A stretch of DNA of 64,000 bases from Thalassobaculum litoreum DSM 18839. Lineage in GTDB: Bacteria > Pseudomonadota > Alphaproteobacteria > Thalassobaculales > Thalassobaculaceae. Below are positions 52,269 through 61,474 of the stretch, one piece after another. The stretch spans positions 557 through 64,556 of the forward strand of contig NZ_FNBW01000001.1 of NCBI RefSeq assembly GCF_900102465.1, written 5' to 3'. The notes under the pieces were generated by a model. It was not told the DNA's origin, ran no database searches, and saw only the letters and a program-made list of their open reading frames with translations. The stretch's first letter is position 1. Each line of letters opens with the position of its first letter. Position numbers and translations under genes: made by a program.

Positions 52269-53815
52269 CGGCGCCGGCCGATCGCGATCAGGCTGGTATC
52301 GTCGGCGAGCGTGCGGGTCGAGGCGAGATGATCCTCCAGCACCCGTGACGGCATATCGACGACCGGGTCGCCGGCATGCCGCCGCAGCATGTCGAACAGA
52401 CGATCCCCGGCCGCCGCCGGGTTGCGGCGCACCGATTCCACCTCCGACAGGCCGTCGGTATAGAGCAGCAGGCGGCTCCCGGGCTCCGGCTCCAGCCGCA
52501 TGGTGGGGAAGGGCAGGTTCTGCTCCAGGGCGGGCAGCGGTCCGCTGATCTCCGCCCAGCGCGCCGTTCCGCCGACGATCACCACCGGGAACGGGTGTCC
52601 GGCCGAGCAGATCTCCACGCCACCCTCCCGATCGAGGGCCACCAACTGGATCGACACGATTGTACGTTCGAAGGTCGGGTCGGCGAACAGGCTGTCGGAA
52701 AGCTGGGTCATTAGATCGTCGATCTCGGTGCCCGGCTCCGCACCGAGGATGATCGCGCGGAAATAGGCGGCCACCCCATGGGCGTAGAACCGGGCGGCCA
52801 GGCCGTGGCCCATGACGTCGGCCAGCAGCACGATCAGCCGGTCGCCGATCTGGCCGGACTGGATCAGGTCGCCGCCGCCCAGGCTCGCCGGCTCGGAGGC
52901 GAAGCCGATATCGAATCCCTCGAAGCGCGCCGGCAGGTTCGGCTGCAGCCCCTCGGTCAGATCCTTGGCGGATTTGGCGATCAGTGCCTCGCGGACCTTG
53001 CGCGACCGGGTGATCAGGCGCCGGGCGATGCGCAGCAGGATGGGCGGGTCGATCGGCTTCGGCACGAAATCGTCGATGCCCAGGTCGCCGGCCTCGGACA
53101 TGGTGCGCTCGTCGCCGTGGGCGGACAGGAAGACGAAGGGCACGATGTCGGTGTCGATATCCCGGGCCAGCTCCTTGCGCAGGGCAATGCCGTCCATCTC
53201 CGGCAGGCCGATATCCGACAGGATCAGGTCCGGCGGATAGCTGCGGATCAGCCGCAGGGCCTGTCCGGGCAGCTCGAAGTCGAACACCCGGAAGTCGCGG
53301 CGCAGGATCGACTTGATGAGTTGGCGGGTCAGCGGCTCGTCCTCGATGACGACGATGACAGGTCGGATGATGAACTCTGCCCGCGGCGGGAAATGGAGGG
53401 ACAGGCGGTTGGGGCGGGTAAGACCGTTGCCCGCGTCGTATTCGTAATCGGCGAAGCGGGTGCCGATGAACTTCATCCCCATGCCGTGGCTGCGCGGGCC
53501 CTGGCGCCGGTCGGCGAAGGTGGCGAGCGCCAGATAGGCGTCGAAGTTCTGGAAGGCACCGCCGTCGTCGAAGATCTCCAGCTCCCAGACGGCGCCGTCA
53601 TTGTGCAGGTGGACGGTGATCTCAGCCGGGGCCGGGGCACCGTGGACGATCAGGTTGGTGGCGTATTCCTGCAGGGCGAGCTGCAGGTCCTGGGCGAGGC
53701 GGCGCGGGATGTCCGACCGCCCCAGCGCGTCGCGCAACCCGTGGCGCAGGATGCGCAGGGAAGCCAGGTCCGGATCCCGGACGACGGACTCGAAGATCGG
53801 GCTGCCCCGGCGCAT
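52259..53815 (-). CDS. HATPase (RsbW-like) - receiver - PP2C/SpoIIE phosphatase fusion
   Basis: 518 residues in three domains. Residues about 15-145 form an anti-sigma-kinase-like HATPase: N-box QEYATNLIVHG (E50, N54), FDDGGAF (D83) and SHGMGMKFIG. Residues 152-270 are a receiver with acidic E158/D159, phosphoacceptor D201 (LSDIGLPEMDG) and K253. Residues 300-515 are a PP2C/SpoIIE phosphatase (SLGGGDLI, LADVMGHGLA, YTDGLSE, LADDTS). Receiver phosphorylation would set phosphatase activity toward the STAS protein, which the HATPase domain would phosphorylate. Pseudomonas HsbR has the same domains in another order. It starts 12 bp after pelG and is probably the last gene of the pel operon. Confidence 0.92.
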   Translation of the reverse strand: MRRGSPIFESVVRDPDLASLRILRHGLRDALGRSDIPRRLAQDLQLALQEYATNLIVHGAPAPAEITVHLHNDGAVWELEIFDDGGAFQNFDAYLALATFADRRQGPRSHGMGMKFIGTRFADYEYDAGNGLTRPNRLSLHFPPRAEFIIRPVIVVIEDEPLTRQLIKSILRRDFRVFDFELPGQALRLIRSYPPDLILSDIGLPEMDGIALRKELARDIDTDIVPFVFLSAHGDERTMSEAGDLGIDDFVPKPIDPPILLRIARRLITRSRKVREALIAKSAKDLTEGLQPNLPARFEGFDIGFASEPASLGGGDLIQSGQIGDRLIVLLADVMGHGLAARFYAHGVAAYFRAIILGAEPGTEIDDLMTQLSDSLFADPTFERTIVSIQLVALDREGGVEICSAGHPFPVVIVGGTARWAEISGPLPALEQNLPFPTMRLEPEPGSRLLLYTDGLSEVESVRRNPAAAGDRLFDMLRRHAGDPVVDMPSRVLEDHLASTRTLADDTSLIAIGRRRPG

Positions 53816-53827
53816 GGCGGTGCTCTC

Positions 53828-55216
53828 CTATGCCCCGGTGACGGAGGGGTTGTTGCGCACGAAGGTGAAGTAGGGCAGCTGGCGCAAGACGTTGAACACC
53901 AGCACCACTCCCAGCGCGAAGCACAGCAGCGTCGCCGCGAAATAGCCGTAGCCGAGATACGGGAAGCCGAGCTGCGCGGTCGCCCAGGTGAAGCCGCCAT
54001 TGGCCAGCAGGAACACCAGGTTGAGGATCAGCGACGGTCGCCGGGCGTCGAAATACATGAGCAGGATGCCGCAGAACAGCATCATCACGTGGAACAGCGC
54101 CCCCAACACGCCGAAGCGGAACATGGCGATCTGCCGCGACGCCCCGTCGGCCGCCTCCAGGATCGCCGGCGCGAAGAAGATCACCAGCACCGAGATCACG
54201 ATCTGGATGACCATCACCGAGCGCAGCCCGTCGGTCGCCGAGCGTTCCACGCTCCGCTGGTTCTCTTGGATCGCCTCCAGGGTCGCGTGGTCGCCGATCT
54301 GCCGGTAGAAGCGCTGGTAGTCCTCGAAGAACCGGGTCTCCACCGCCACGGTGAAGATCGCCAGGGCCGGCACGATGGTCAGGTAGGCGAGGAACATCGC
54401 CCCGTCATAGAGCGGCATGGTGACCAGCGCGCCGCCGACCACCGAGGTGTCGGGCACGGTCGCCCAGATCACCCATTTGTCGATCCAGATCGCCAGGTTG
54501 TAGACCAGCCCGCCGAGCGCCAGTTCCCAGTAGTCGCGGAAATACCGCAGCAGGCTGCCCGGCCGGGTCATGGGATAGCGGTACTCGGCCAGCACCGTCG
54601 CCATCAGCACCAGCATGGTCAGCGCCAGCCCGCCGCTGAACGCCGCCAGGGCGCCGGTCGCTCCGAACCCGGCGCCGACGAAATAGGTCAGCGCCACCGA
54701 CCCGGTCATGCCGAGGCCGAAGGACACGGTCACCCGCACATAGGCCTTGAGCGCCGACAGGAACAGCCCGGCCACCCATATCGCCGAGATCACCGCGTAG
54801 TTCGCCAGCGCAAGCAGGGCCAGCGGGATCGGGATGGTGCAGACGAAGAAGTAGAACCACACCGCCAATGCCAGTCCCGGCGCGGTGCCCAGCACCATCG
54901 CCGTCACCATCAGGGCCGGGGCGGTGTCGACCCGCTTCTCGAAGACCCGATCGGCCAGATAGCGGGTGGCGACCAGGATCACCGGCCCGGTGATCACCAG
55001 GCTGACCGAGAAATTATAGACGATGATCGAGCGGAACAGCTCCAGGCTCTCCCGCGGCATGGCGTCTCCCAGGATCACGGTGATCGCGACCAGTGCCAGC
55101 ACGGTCAACAGCCAGGGTCCGGCCGAGATGAACACCGAATGGCCGTAGCCGATCACCGCGCCGATCAGGTCGTCGCGCTGGGTCAGCCGGCGCAGGGTGA
55201 AGCCGATCCCCGCCAT
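53828..55216 (-). CDS. pelG: Pel polysaccharide synthesis membrane protein PelG
   Basis: 462 residues from the ATG at 55216, overlapping the pelF stop by 1 bp (TGATG). About twelve hydrophobic helices from the N-terminal AGIGFTLRRL segment, which is typical of PelG, to a C-terminal FVRNNPSVTGA tail. PelG belongs to the flippase-like (MOP) superfamily and forms the inner-membrane synthase complex with PelD, PelE and PelF. The wider frame to 55777 is a shadow of pelF. Confidence 0.93.
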   Translation of the reverse strand: MAGIGFTLRRLTQRDDLIGAVIGYGHSVFISAGPWLLTVLALVAITVILGDAMPRESLELFRSIIVYNFSVSLVITGPVILVATRYLADRVFEKRVDTAPALMVTAMVLGTAPGLALAVWFYFFVCTIPIPLALLALANYAVISAIWVAGLFLSALKAYVRVTVSFGLGMTGSVALTYFVGAGFGATGALAAFSGGLALTMLVLMATVLAEYRYPMTRPGSLLRYFRDYWELALGGLVYNLAIWIDKWVIWATVPDTSVVGGALVTMPLYDGAMFLAYLTIVPALAIFTVAVETRFFEDYQRFYRQIGDHATLEAIQENQRSVERSATDGLRSVMVIQIVISVLVIFFAPAILEAADGASRQIAMFRFGVLGALFHVMMLFCGILLMYFDARRPSLILNLVFLLANGGFTWATAQLGFPYLGYGYFAATLLCFALGVVLVFNVLRQLPYFTFVRNNPSVTGA

Positions 55217-56796
55217 CAGCGCCGTCCCGTCGCGGCGACCGGCGCCAGGCCGCCCGACGGCGCCGCGCCGCCGTTCACCCGGAAGCCGTCCACCCGGAAG
55301 CCGTCGGGGCGGCCGATCATGTCGCGGTACATGTCGCCGTAGATTCGGTCGATCTCGCGCTTGTTGTAGTAGCGCTCGGTGCGGGTGCGGATCGCGTCGC
55401 TGCAGCGCTGCCACCAGTCCGGGTCGATCAGCAGCCGGGCCATGGCGGCGGCGGCGGCGTTGGGCGAGGACAGCGGCACCACCTCGCCCCCGGCCCCCAG
55501 CGCCGGGCGCTCGTCCGGGTGTCCCTCCAGCATTTCCCGGCAGGCGCCCACATCGGTCGCCACGGTCGGCACGCCGGCGGCCCCGGCCTCCAGAATCACC
55601 AGCGGCTGGGCCTCGGAGATCGAGGTCAGGGCGAGCACATCGATCTTGCCGAGATAGTCGGCGATCTTGACCCGGCCGAGGAACACGACCGTCTCCTCGA
55701 GCCCCAGGTAGCGCACCAGCTCGAAGCATTCGGCGGCGTATTCCGCGTCCTCGTCGGCCGGCCCCATGACCCAGCACAGCACGTCGGGCACGGATCTGCG
55801 CAGCACGTCGGCGGCGCGGATATAGGTCTTGATGTCCTTGATCGGCACGACGCGGCCGATCAGGGCGACGGTCGGCCGCCGATCACCGGTGTCGCGCGCC
55901 AGAGCGCTGTAAAGATCGTAGTCGATGCCGTTGGGGATGATCCGCATGCGTTCGGGCGGCGCCCCGTCGGCGCGCTGCAGGATCTGGTTGCCGCCATACA
56001 GGGTGGTGATCTCGGTGCAGCACTCGTAGCAGACCCGGGCATAGGCCTGGAACGCCGCCATCCAGAGCTGGCGCAGGTCCCAGCGCGGAGTCTCGATCTG
56101 GTACCAGCTCTCCGCCGCGTCGTAGAGCCATTCGGCCATGGTGATCTCGATGCGGCGCTCGTTGGTGTAGATCCCGTGCTCGGTCAGCACCGCCGGCCGG
56201 CCGGTCTCCAGCGCCGCCCGGGCCGCGACCAGCCCGGCATAGCCGGTGGAGATCGTGTGGTAGGCCCGCGCCTTCGGCAACTCGCAGAGCAGGGTGGCGA
56301 ACAGGCCGCCGAACAGCGCCCGCCAGGTCCAGAAATACTCCAGGAACGAGCTCTCCGGCGCGTCCTCGCGGTACATCGCCGTGATCATCTCCCAGGCCGC
56401 CGGCGAGTTCATCAGCAGTTGGGTGCCGACCGAGCCCCGGGCTCGGGCGACGAGCTCCACCGCCCGCCGGAACCCGTGCGGGGCGGTGTCTCCGCGCATG
56501 GCGATCAGGGCCCCGGTCAGCTCGCGCATCATCCGGGTCGCGCCAAGCCGCCTCTGCGGTCCGCCGGCGCGGGATCGCAGCGGCAGGTCGACGACCCCGA
56601 GAACGTTCTCCGGCAGCTCGTAGCGTGGCTCCCGCGGCTTCTCGTCGGCGGTGAGGGCGACGACCGAGAAGGTCATCGGGGCCTGGGCCTTGATCAGGTC
56701 ATGGGTCCAGGTCGACACCCCGCCCGCCACATAGGGGTAGGAGCCCTCGAGGATCAGGCAGACATCGGCCTCCGGCACCGTCGCGCCGGGGCTCAC
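55216..56796 (-). CDS. pelF: Pel polysaccharide glycosyltransferase PelF (GT4)
   Basis: 526 residues from a GTG at 56796 that overlaps the pelE stop (GTGA); PelF of Pseudomonas is about 507. A GT-B fold with ILEGSYPYVAGGVSTWTHDL near the start, LTEHGIYTNERRIE, IPNGIDYD, and the nucleotide-sugar motif SEAQPLVILEAGAAGVP. It polymerises Pel from UDP-activated hexosamine in the cytoplasm. An extra C-terminal tail of about 30 Gly/Pro-rich residues repeats RVDGFRVNGG. Confidence 0.94.
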   Translation of the reverse strand: MSPGATVPEADVCLILEGSYPYVAGGVSTWTHDLIKAQAPMTFSVVALTADEKPREPRYELPENVLGVVDLPLRSRAGGPQRRLGATRMMRELTGALIAMRGDTAPHGFRRAVELVARARGSVGTQLLMNSPAAWEMITAMYREDAPESSFLEYFWTWRALFGGLFATLLCELPKARAYHTISTGYAGLVAARAALETGRPAVLTEHGIYTNERRIEITMAEWLYDAAESWYQIETPRWDLRQLWMAAFQAYARVCYECCTEITTLYGGNQILQRADGAPPERMRIIPNGIDYDLYSALARDTGDRRPTVALIGRVVPIKDIKTYIRAADVLRRSVPDVLCWVMGPADEDAEYAAECFELVRYLGLEETVVFLGRVKIADYLGKIDVLALTSISEAQPLVILEAGAAGVPTVATDVGACREMLEGHPDERPALGAGGEVVPLSSPNAAAAAMARLLIDPDWWQRCSDAIRTRTERYYNKREIDRIYGDMYRDMIGRPDGFRVDGFRVNGGAAPSGGLAPVAATGRR

Positions 56797-57893
56797 GGGG
56801 TCGGCTCCAGGGGCTGCAGGCCGGTCAGGGCGGAGACCTGCCAGAGATTGATCACCGGATTGATGCCCGTGTACTCCTCGCGCAGGCCGAGTTGGGCCAG
56901 CTTCGGGTCGTCGAGTACCTGCCGCAGCTCGGCGAAGCGGCGCAGGCGGAACAGGCACTCCGCGTGCCACAGCATCGGGCGCGGATCCTCGTAGCGCAGG
57001 GACAGTCCCGACAGGTGCAGCTCCGCCTCCTCGATCATGTCCAGGCGCAGCATCAGGCGGCCGATCGCCAGATCGATGTCCTCCCGCGCGCCGAGCCGCC
57101 GGTTGGCGGCGCGGTAGGCGTCGAGTGCATCGGCCATCACCACCCGCTGCCGGTCGTCGTCCAGCACGCCGGCATAGGCGTAATCGTCCAGGTGACGGGC
57201 CAGGGCGAGCAGGGCGTCGGCCTCCTCCGGAGCGGCGCGGACGGCGTCCTCCAGCTCCAGGCGGCCGGCGTGGTAGCGCTCCTCGATGGTGCTCGCCGCC
57301 GTCGCCGCCTGCACGCGGATGGAGGCTTCCGGGTCAGACAGAGCCATCTGCAGGGCCGGGGCGAACTCGCTGCGGAACCGTCGGGCCAGCAGGGCCACCA
57401 CCGCCTGCTTCGCCCGGGTCGTGCCGGTGAACAGCACGTCGGTCAGCGAGTTGACCGACCCCTCGGCCACGGCGTCCTCTCGACCCTCCAGCAGGCGGCG
57501 GTACAGCAGCTCGCTGCGGGTCTCATGGTCGTCGGGGAACAGGCTGTCGTACCATTCGTCGAACGGCCGTGCGGTGCGGGTGAACGCGGCGGTCATGGCC
57601 GCCAGCAGGCCGGTCGCCAGGGGTCCGGCCGGACCCAGGGTCAGGGTCATCCAGGTCAGCCAGGACAGCAGTCGGGTGTCGCGGCCGCGCCGCGCCTGCC
57701 ACAGCGCATAGGCACCGAGAAGTACGCCGAATGCCCCATGGCCGGTCAGGGCGGTCGGCCAGTCGAGCCGTCCGTCCAGCACCGTCCATAGCAGGGCAGC
57801 TTCCACCGCCTGTGCGACGGCGATCTCCGGGACGACCTCCCTGGCGCGCACCGGACGCTCGGTGGGGAACTCCAGCGGCGTGGCGGTGCTCAT
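56793..57893 (-). CDS. pelE: Pel polysaccharide membrane protein PelE
   Basis: 366 residues. Two hydrophobic helices near residues 50-105, then a cytosolic domain with TPR-like helical repeats (about 150-350; LGAREDIDLAIGRLMLRLD). PelE links PelD and PelF in the synthase complex. The start overlaps pelD by 4 bp and the stop overlaps the pelF start. Identity rests on position and topology more than on motifs. Confidence 0.85.
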   Translation of the reverse strand: MSTATPLEFPTERPVRAREVVPEIAVAQAVEAALLWTVLDGRLDWPTALTGHGAFGVLLGAYALWQARRGRDTRLLSWLTWMTLTLGPAGPLATGLLAAMTAAFTRTARPFDEWYDSLFPDDHETRSELLYRRLLEGREDAVAEGSVNSLTDVLFTGTTRAKQAVVALLARRFRSEFAPALQMALSDPEASIRVQAATAASTIEERYHAGRLELEDAVRAAPEEADALLALARHLDDYAYAGVLDDDRQRVVMADALDAYRAANRRLGAREDIDLAIGRLMLRLDMIEEAELHLSGLSLRYEDPRPMLWHAECLFRLRRFAELRQVLDDPKLAQLGLREEYTGINPVINLWQVSALTGLQPLEPTP

Positions 57894-59287
57894 GCCGCCC
57901 CCCCTTCGGCCGGGGCGGGGGCCGCGTCCTCGATCGGCCGCGCCTCGATCAGCACCGTGGCGAGCGGGATGCTGGCCGGCAGGTGCAGGCCGATGGCGTC
58001 GCGCAGCTTGCCCGCCAGAAGCTCGGCATCGTGGAGCGGGGTACCGGGCAGCAGGATGGCGTATTCGGCATCCTCGGTTGCGCGCTCGAAGGCCAGGTCG
58101 GTGGCCCGGAAGGTGGTGCGCGCCGCCTCGCCCAGCGCCAGGGCCAGGATCGAATGCTGTTCGGGCGCCAGTGCGTCGGGGTCATGGGCGCACACGACGA
58201 GCTGGCTGGAGGAGAAACCCTTGCGCCGACCGAGCTGGCCCAGCAGCGCGTAGATCCGCTCGGAGACCTCCGCCGTCATCAGCAGGTCGTTGGCACCGGT
58301 CACCCGGTCGGCCTGAAGGGTCCGCCACCGCCGCGCGCGGATCCGCGCCGCCGCGATCCAGGAGCAGATCACGTTGAAGTTCTCCAGGGTGTAGAGGTTG
58401 AAGTCGAGGAAGGCGGTCTCCTCGATCTTCAGCATGCCGACGATCTCACCGCTGTCCAGGTCGGTCATCGCCCCGGCCAGCAGGCCCTGACCCATCAGTT
58501 TGCGCTCGTCGCTCGGGCGGGCGGCGCACAGGGCGGCCTCGCGGGCCAGCAGGTGCTGCACCATGGGATGGGACAGCTCGAGCCGGCGCTCGAAGGTATC
58601 GGCTTCCTGCCAGCCGACGCTGCGCTCCAGCTCGAAGCCGTCGGGGCCGAGCGTCCACAGGGAGTATTTCTGCGGCGACAGGACCGACTGGATGAGCTGG
58701 TCGAGCCCCCGGGACAGCCGCGCCTCGTCGGTCACGTCCATGGACTGGGCGGCCCGGTAGGTGGTGATCACCGTGCGGAACTGCCGGGCGATCCGGGCCT
58801 CCAGCGCCGACTTCGTGCGTTTCAGTTCCTCGAAGCCCTGGGCGATCAGCTGGTTCTGGTGCTCCAGCATCGAGATCCGCGACCGCAGTTGCACGCGTTC
58901 CGCCAGTTCCCGGTCGCGCATCTGTCCCAGGATCTGGCCAACGCCGACCCAGAGCGCGGGGCGCAGGCCGATGCCCGCCCAGTACTCGAACACGTCCGCC
59001 CCCAGCTCCTGCGGCGGCAGGTTTCCCACGGTGAGCGCCAGGGTCGCGGCCAGCGCGGCCACAAGGCTTGCATTGGCGCCGTACTGCACCGCCAGCAGGA
59101 TGACGATCAGCCAGAACGGGTGCGGGCGCACGTCCCAGAACCGGTCGCCTTCCAGCAGGAAGAAGTCGATGGCCAGCGCCGCGGCGAAGAACAGGAGGAT
59201 CTCCAGCCAGGCGACGGCACGCACGCCCAGGACCGTCCGCGGGGCGGGCGGCGCGGCCGGCGGCTCGGCGGTGGGATGGTCGGTCAT
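57890..59287 (-). CDS. pelD: c-di-GMP receptor PelD
   Basis: 465 residues. N-terminal membrane segment with three to four helices (about 25-115), a coiled region, a GAF domain (about 175-310) and a C-terminal degenerate GGDEF domain. The GGDEF motif reads ATEDAE, so it cannot be a cyclase, but the inhibitory-site RxxD (RATD, R394-D397) is intact; in Pseudomonas PelD this site binds c-di-GMP and switches on Pel synthesis. Operon order and overlap with pelE support the name. Confidence 0.92.
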   Translation of the reverse strand: MTDHPTAEPPAAPPAPRTVLGVRAVAWLEILLFFAAALAIDFFLLEGDRFWDVRPHPFWLIVILLAVQYGANASLVAALAATLALTVGNLPPQELGADVFEYWAGIGLRPALWVGVGQILGQMRDRELAERVQLRSRISMLEHQNQLIAQGFEELKRTKSALEARIARQFRTVITTYRAAQSMDVTDEARLSRGLDQLIQSVLSPQKYSLWTLGPDGFELERSVGWQEADTFERRLELSHPMVQHLLAREAALCAARPSDERKLMGQGLLAGAMTDLDSGEIVGMLKIEETAFLDFNLYTLENFNVICSWIAAARIRARRWRTLQADRVTGANDLLMTAEVSERIYALLGQLGRRKGFSSSQLVVCAHDPDALAPEQHSILALALGEAARTTFRATDLAFERATEDAEYAILLPGTPLHDAELLAGKLRDAIGLHLPASIPLATVLIEARPIEDAAPAPAEGGAA

Positions 59288-59322
59288 CGGGCGTCCGGGG
59301 GAGGCGGGGCGTTACCGGCCGG

Positions 59323-59901
59323 TCAGCGGTCGACCAGCGGCGCGACCATCGAGCTGACCACCCGCTGGGCCGTGGCGTTGAGCGAGCCGCGCTCCAGGTA
59401 GCCGCCGCCCATCACCGAGTGGCTCGACGCCCACAGCACGTTGCCGGTGCCGGCCTCGATCAGCCGGGCGTTCAACCCGACCACCGGCTCCTCGCGCAGG
59501 CCCTGCTGATAGCCGAACTCGGACACGCTGCCGACGATGATGGCGTCGACCTCGAGCAGGCCGGCCGCCTGCTGGGCGGCGGCGACGGAGGTCAGGTTCT
59601 CCGGGTCGATCTTGAGCTGGGCGAGCGTTCGGCGGGTCTCGGTATCCTCCTGCAGCTGGAACACGCCGCGCTGGTACAGCTCGGTGGCCAGCAGCTCGGT
59701 CGCGATCCGGCCGGCATTGGGGTAGTTGGTCAGGTTCTCGAACGGCAGCACGGCCACCTTCATCGCGGCGAAATCCGCCGTCGGATCGACATAGTCGCGC
59801 GCCTGGCGGTCGGTCGAGGCGCAGCTCGCCAGAACCAGGCAGAGGGCCAGGACCGCCAGGCTTCGGGCGGCCGTCGCCAGCGGGGTTGCGATCGTCGTCA
59901 T
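59323..59901 (-). CDS. pelC: Outer-membrane lipoprotein PelC
   Basis: 192 residues. Signal peptide with lipobox LASC (Cys27) and a following Ala-Ser, so outer-membrane sorting is likely. The mature domain has VAVLPFENLTNYPNAGRIA and DAIIVGSVSEFGY. PelC forms a ring around the PelB export channel. It lies between the barrel gene and pelD with short gaps. Confidence 0.9.
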   Translation of the reverse strand: MTTIATPLATAARSLAVLALCLVLASCASTDRQARDYVDPTADFAAMKVAVLPFENLTNYPNAGRIATELLATELYQRGVFQLQEDTETRRTLAQLKIDPENLTSVAAAQQAAGLLEVDAIIVGSVSEFGYQQGLREEPVVGLNARLIEAGTGNVLWASSHSVMGGGYLERGSLNATAQRVVSSMVAPLVDR

Positions 59902-59931
59902 AGTTCCTCCTCTGTGCCGCGCCGGACGCGG

Positions 59932-61467
59932 TCAGAACCGGGTTCTCAGGGACAGCCCTCCGTAGAAGAGCTGGTTCTCGGTGCCCCGGGATTCGTTGAG
60001 ACTTGTCCCGAGGGTAGTACTTATCTCCAGATCGACCAGCGGCTCGTAGATCAGGTTGACCTCGGCCAGCGGACCGCCGCCGTTCAGCCGGTCGTAGGTG
60101 TAGCCGGCGAGGCCCTGGGCGCGGATATACGGACCCAGGTCGCGCTCGGCCGTGGCATCCACCGTGTGACCCTCGCGCGAACTGAGCGGCAGCAGGTCGG
60201 CGCCGCTGGCCGGATTGGTCTGGGAATTGAGGATGTATTCGGCGTCGAAGCGGTAGCCGACCGTCGACAGCGGCCAGTGCTCCGGCAGCCGACGGCGGGC
60301 TTCCAGCACGAACTCGGCGCCGGTGCCGGCATGGTCGCCCTCCAGGCTGTAGCGGTTCAGCGCGGTGCCGGCGGTGAATTCGTAGACCTCGGCCGCCTGC
60401 CACTGCCAGTCGACCGCGACCCGGTCGCGGGCGCCGCCGGAGACGATGCCTTCCACGAAGTTGAAGTCCGGCTCCGACCAGCGCGCCTCCAGCCCCATCC
60501 GGCTGGTGCCCGCGTCCAGGTCGAGCGCAACCCCGGCGCCGGCGACGTAGTTGGAGGCGTAGAGGTTGCCGGCGACCTGCAGGTTGCCGGTGCGCGGCGG
60601 GGTGAGGGTGAGGGAGGCGCGCTGGCGGTCGCCCTCGAAGCGCTCGACGCTGCCGTCGCGCCGGGTGACCTGTCCCGCCACCATGTGCCGATTCTCCAGC
60701 CGGTACGCCAGGCTGAGCCCTTCGCCGCTGGAGACCTGTCCGTCGACCGCGGTGATGATCTGGGTCTCGCCGTTCTCCACGTCCTGGTAGCGGGTGGCGA
60801 TGCGGGCGGTGTCGGCCAGGTCGCGGGCCAGGCGCTGGCGGTCGCGGATCGCGCCGGGAAGGTTCGGGTCGAGCGCCAGCGCCCGGTCGTACAGCGCCAC
60901 CGCATGGCGCGGCCGTCCGAGCTGCTCCTCCGCCCGGGCCAGCAGCAGCATGACCTCGATGTTGCGCGGATCGGCGCGCAACAGACTGACCAGGATCGCC
61001 CGCCCGTCCGCCACCGCGCCTGACTCGATCTGCGCCAGCGCGCGATAGTAGTCGAGGCGGATGCGTTGGGGATCGGTCTGCGTCTCGGCGGCGGGGGCTG
61101 CCTCGATGGCGGGCCGGCTGGCGAACAGGGTGACCCCGTCGGCCGCCGGCTCGACCAGCACCTCGACCCCCTCGGCGAAGCGAATCAGCAGGGAATCGTA
61201 GCCGTACTCGATGGTCTCGATCCAGGCGGCACCGTCCTGGGCGGCCGCCTCGACCTCGCGCGGATCGATGGGTCCGGCGAAGCGCAGCACCACCTCCCGG
61301 CCGTCCAGCTCGGTGTCCTGGGGCGCGGCCCCGCGGATCACCAGGTCGAGCGCGGTCCCGTTGCCCGGATTGGCCTGCAGCGTCACCGGCACCTGTGCGT
61401 GCGCGGCCGGCGCCTGGAGCAGGCTCCAGACCAGGGCCGAGGCGGTCAGGGCGAGGAGAAGGCGCAT
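59932..61467 (-). CDS. pelB: Pel export outer-membrane beta-barrel protein (PelB C-terminal part)
   Basis: 511 residues. Sec signal peptide (cleavage near AHA-Q), a beta-rich domain at about 25-115, TPR helices at about 130-215 (DYYRALAQIESGAVADGRAI), then a 290-residue alternating beta segment ending GGLSLRTRF with a terminal Phe, as in outer-membrane barrels. Pseudomonas PelB carries a long periplasmic TPR superhelix and a barrel in one polypeptide of about 1190 residues. Here the barrel has its own signal peptide and the TPR part is a separate gene 7 bp upstream. Confidence 0.82.
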   Translation of the reverse strand: MRLLLALTASALVWSLLQAPAAHAQVPVTLQANPGNGTALDLVIRGAAPQDTELDGREVVLRFAGPIDPREVEAAAQDGAAWIETIEYGYDSLLIRFAEGVEVLVEPAADGVTLFASRPAIEAAPAAETQTDPQRIRLDYYRALAQIESGAVADGRAILVSLLRADPRNIEVMLLLARAEEQLGRPRHAVALYDRALALDPNLPGAIRDRQRLARDLADTARIATRYQDVENGETQIITAVDGQVSSGEGLSLAYRLENRHMVAGQVTRRDGSVERFEGDRQRASLTLTPPRTGNLQVAGNLYASNYVAGAGVALDLDAGTSRMGLEARWSEPDFNFVEGIVSGGARDRVAVDWQWQAAEVYEFTAGTALNRYSLEGDHAGTGAEFVLEARRRLPEHWPLSTVGYRFDAEYILNSQTNPASGADLLPLSSREGHTVDATAERDLGPYIRAQGLAGYTYDRLNGGGPLAEVNLIYEPLVDLEISTTLGTSLNESRGTENQLFYGGLSLRTRF

Positions 61468-61474
61468 ACGCCGC

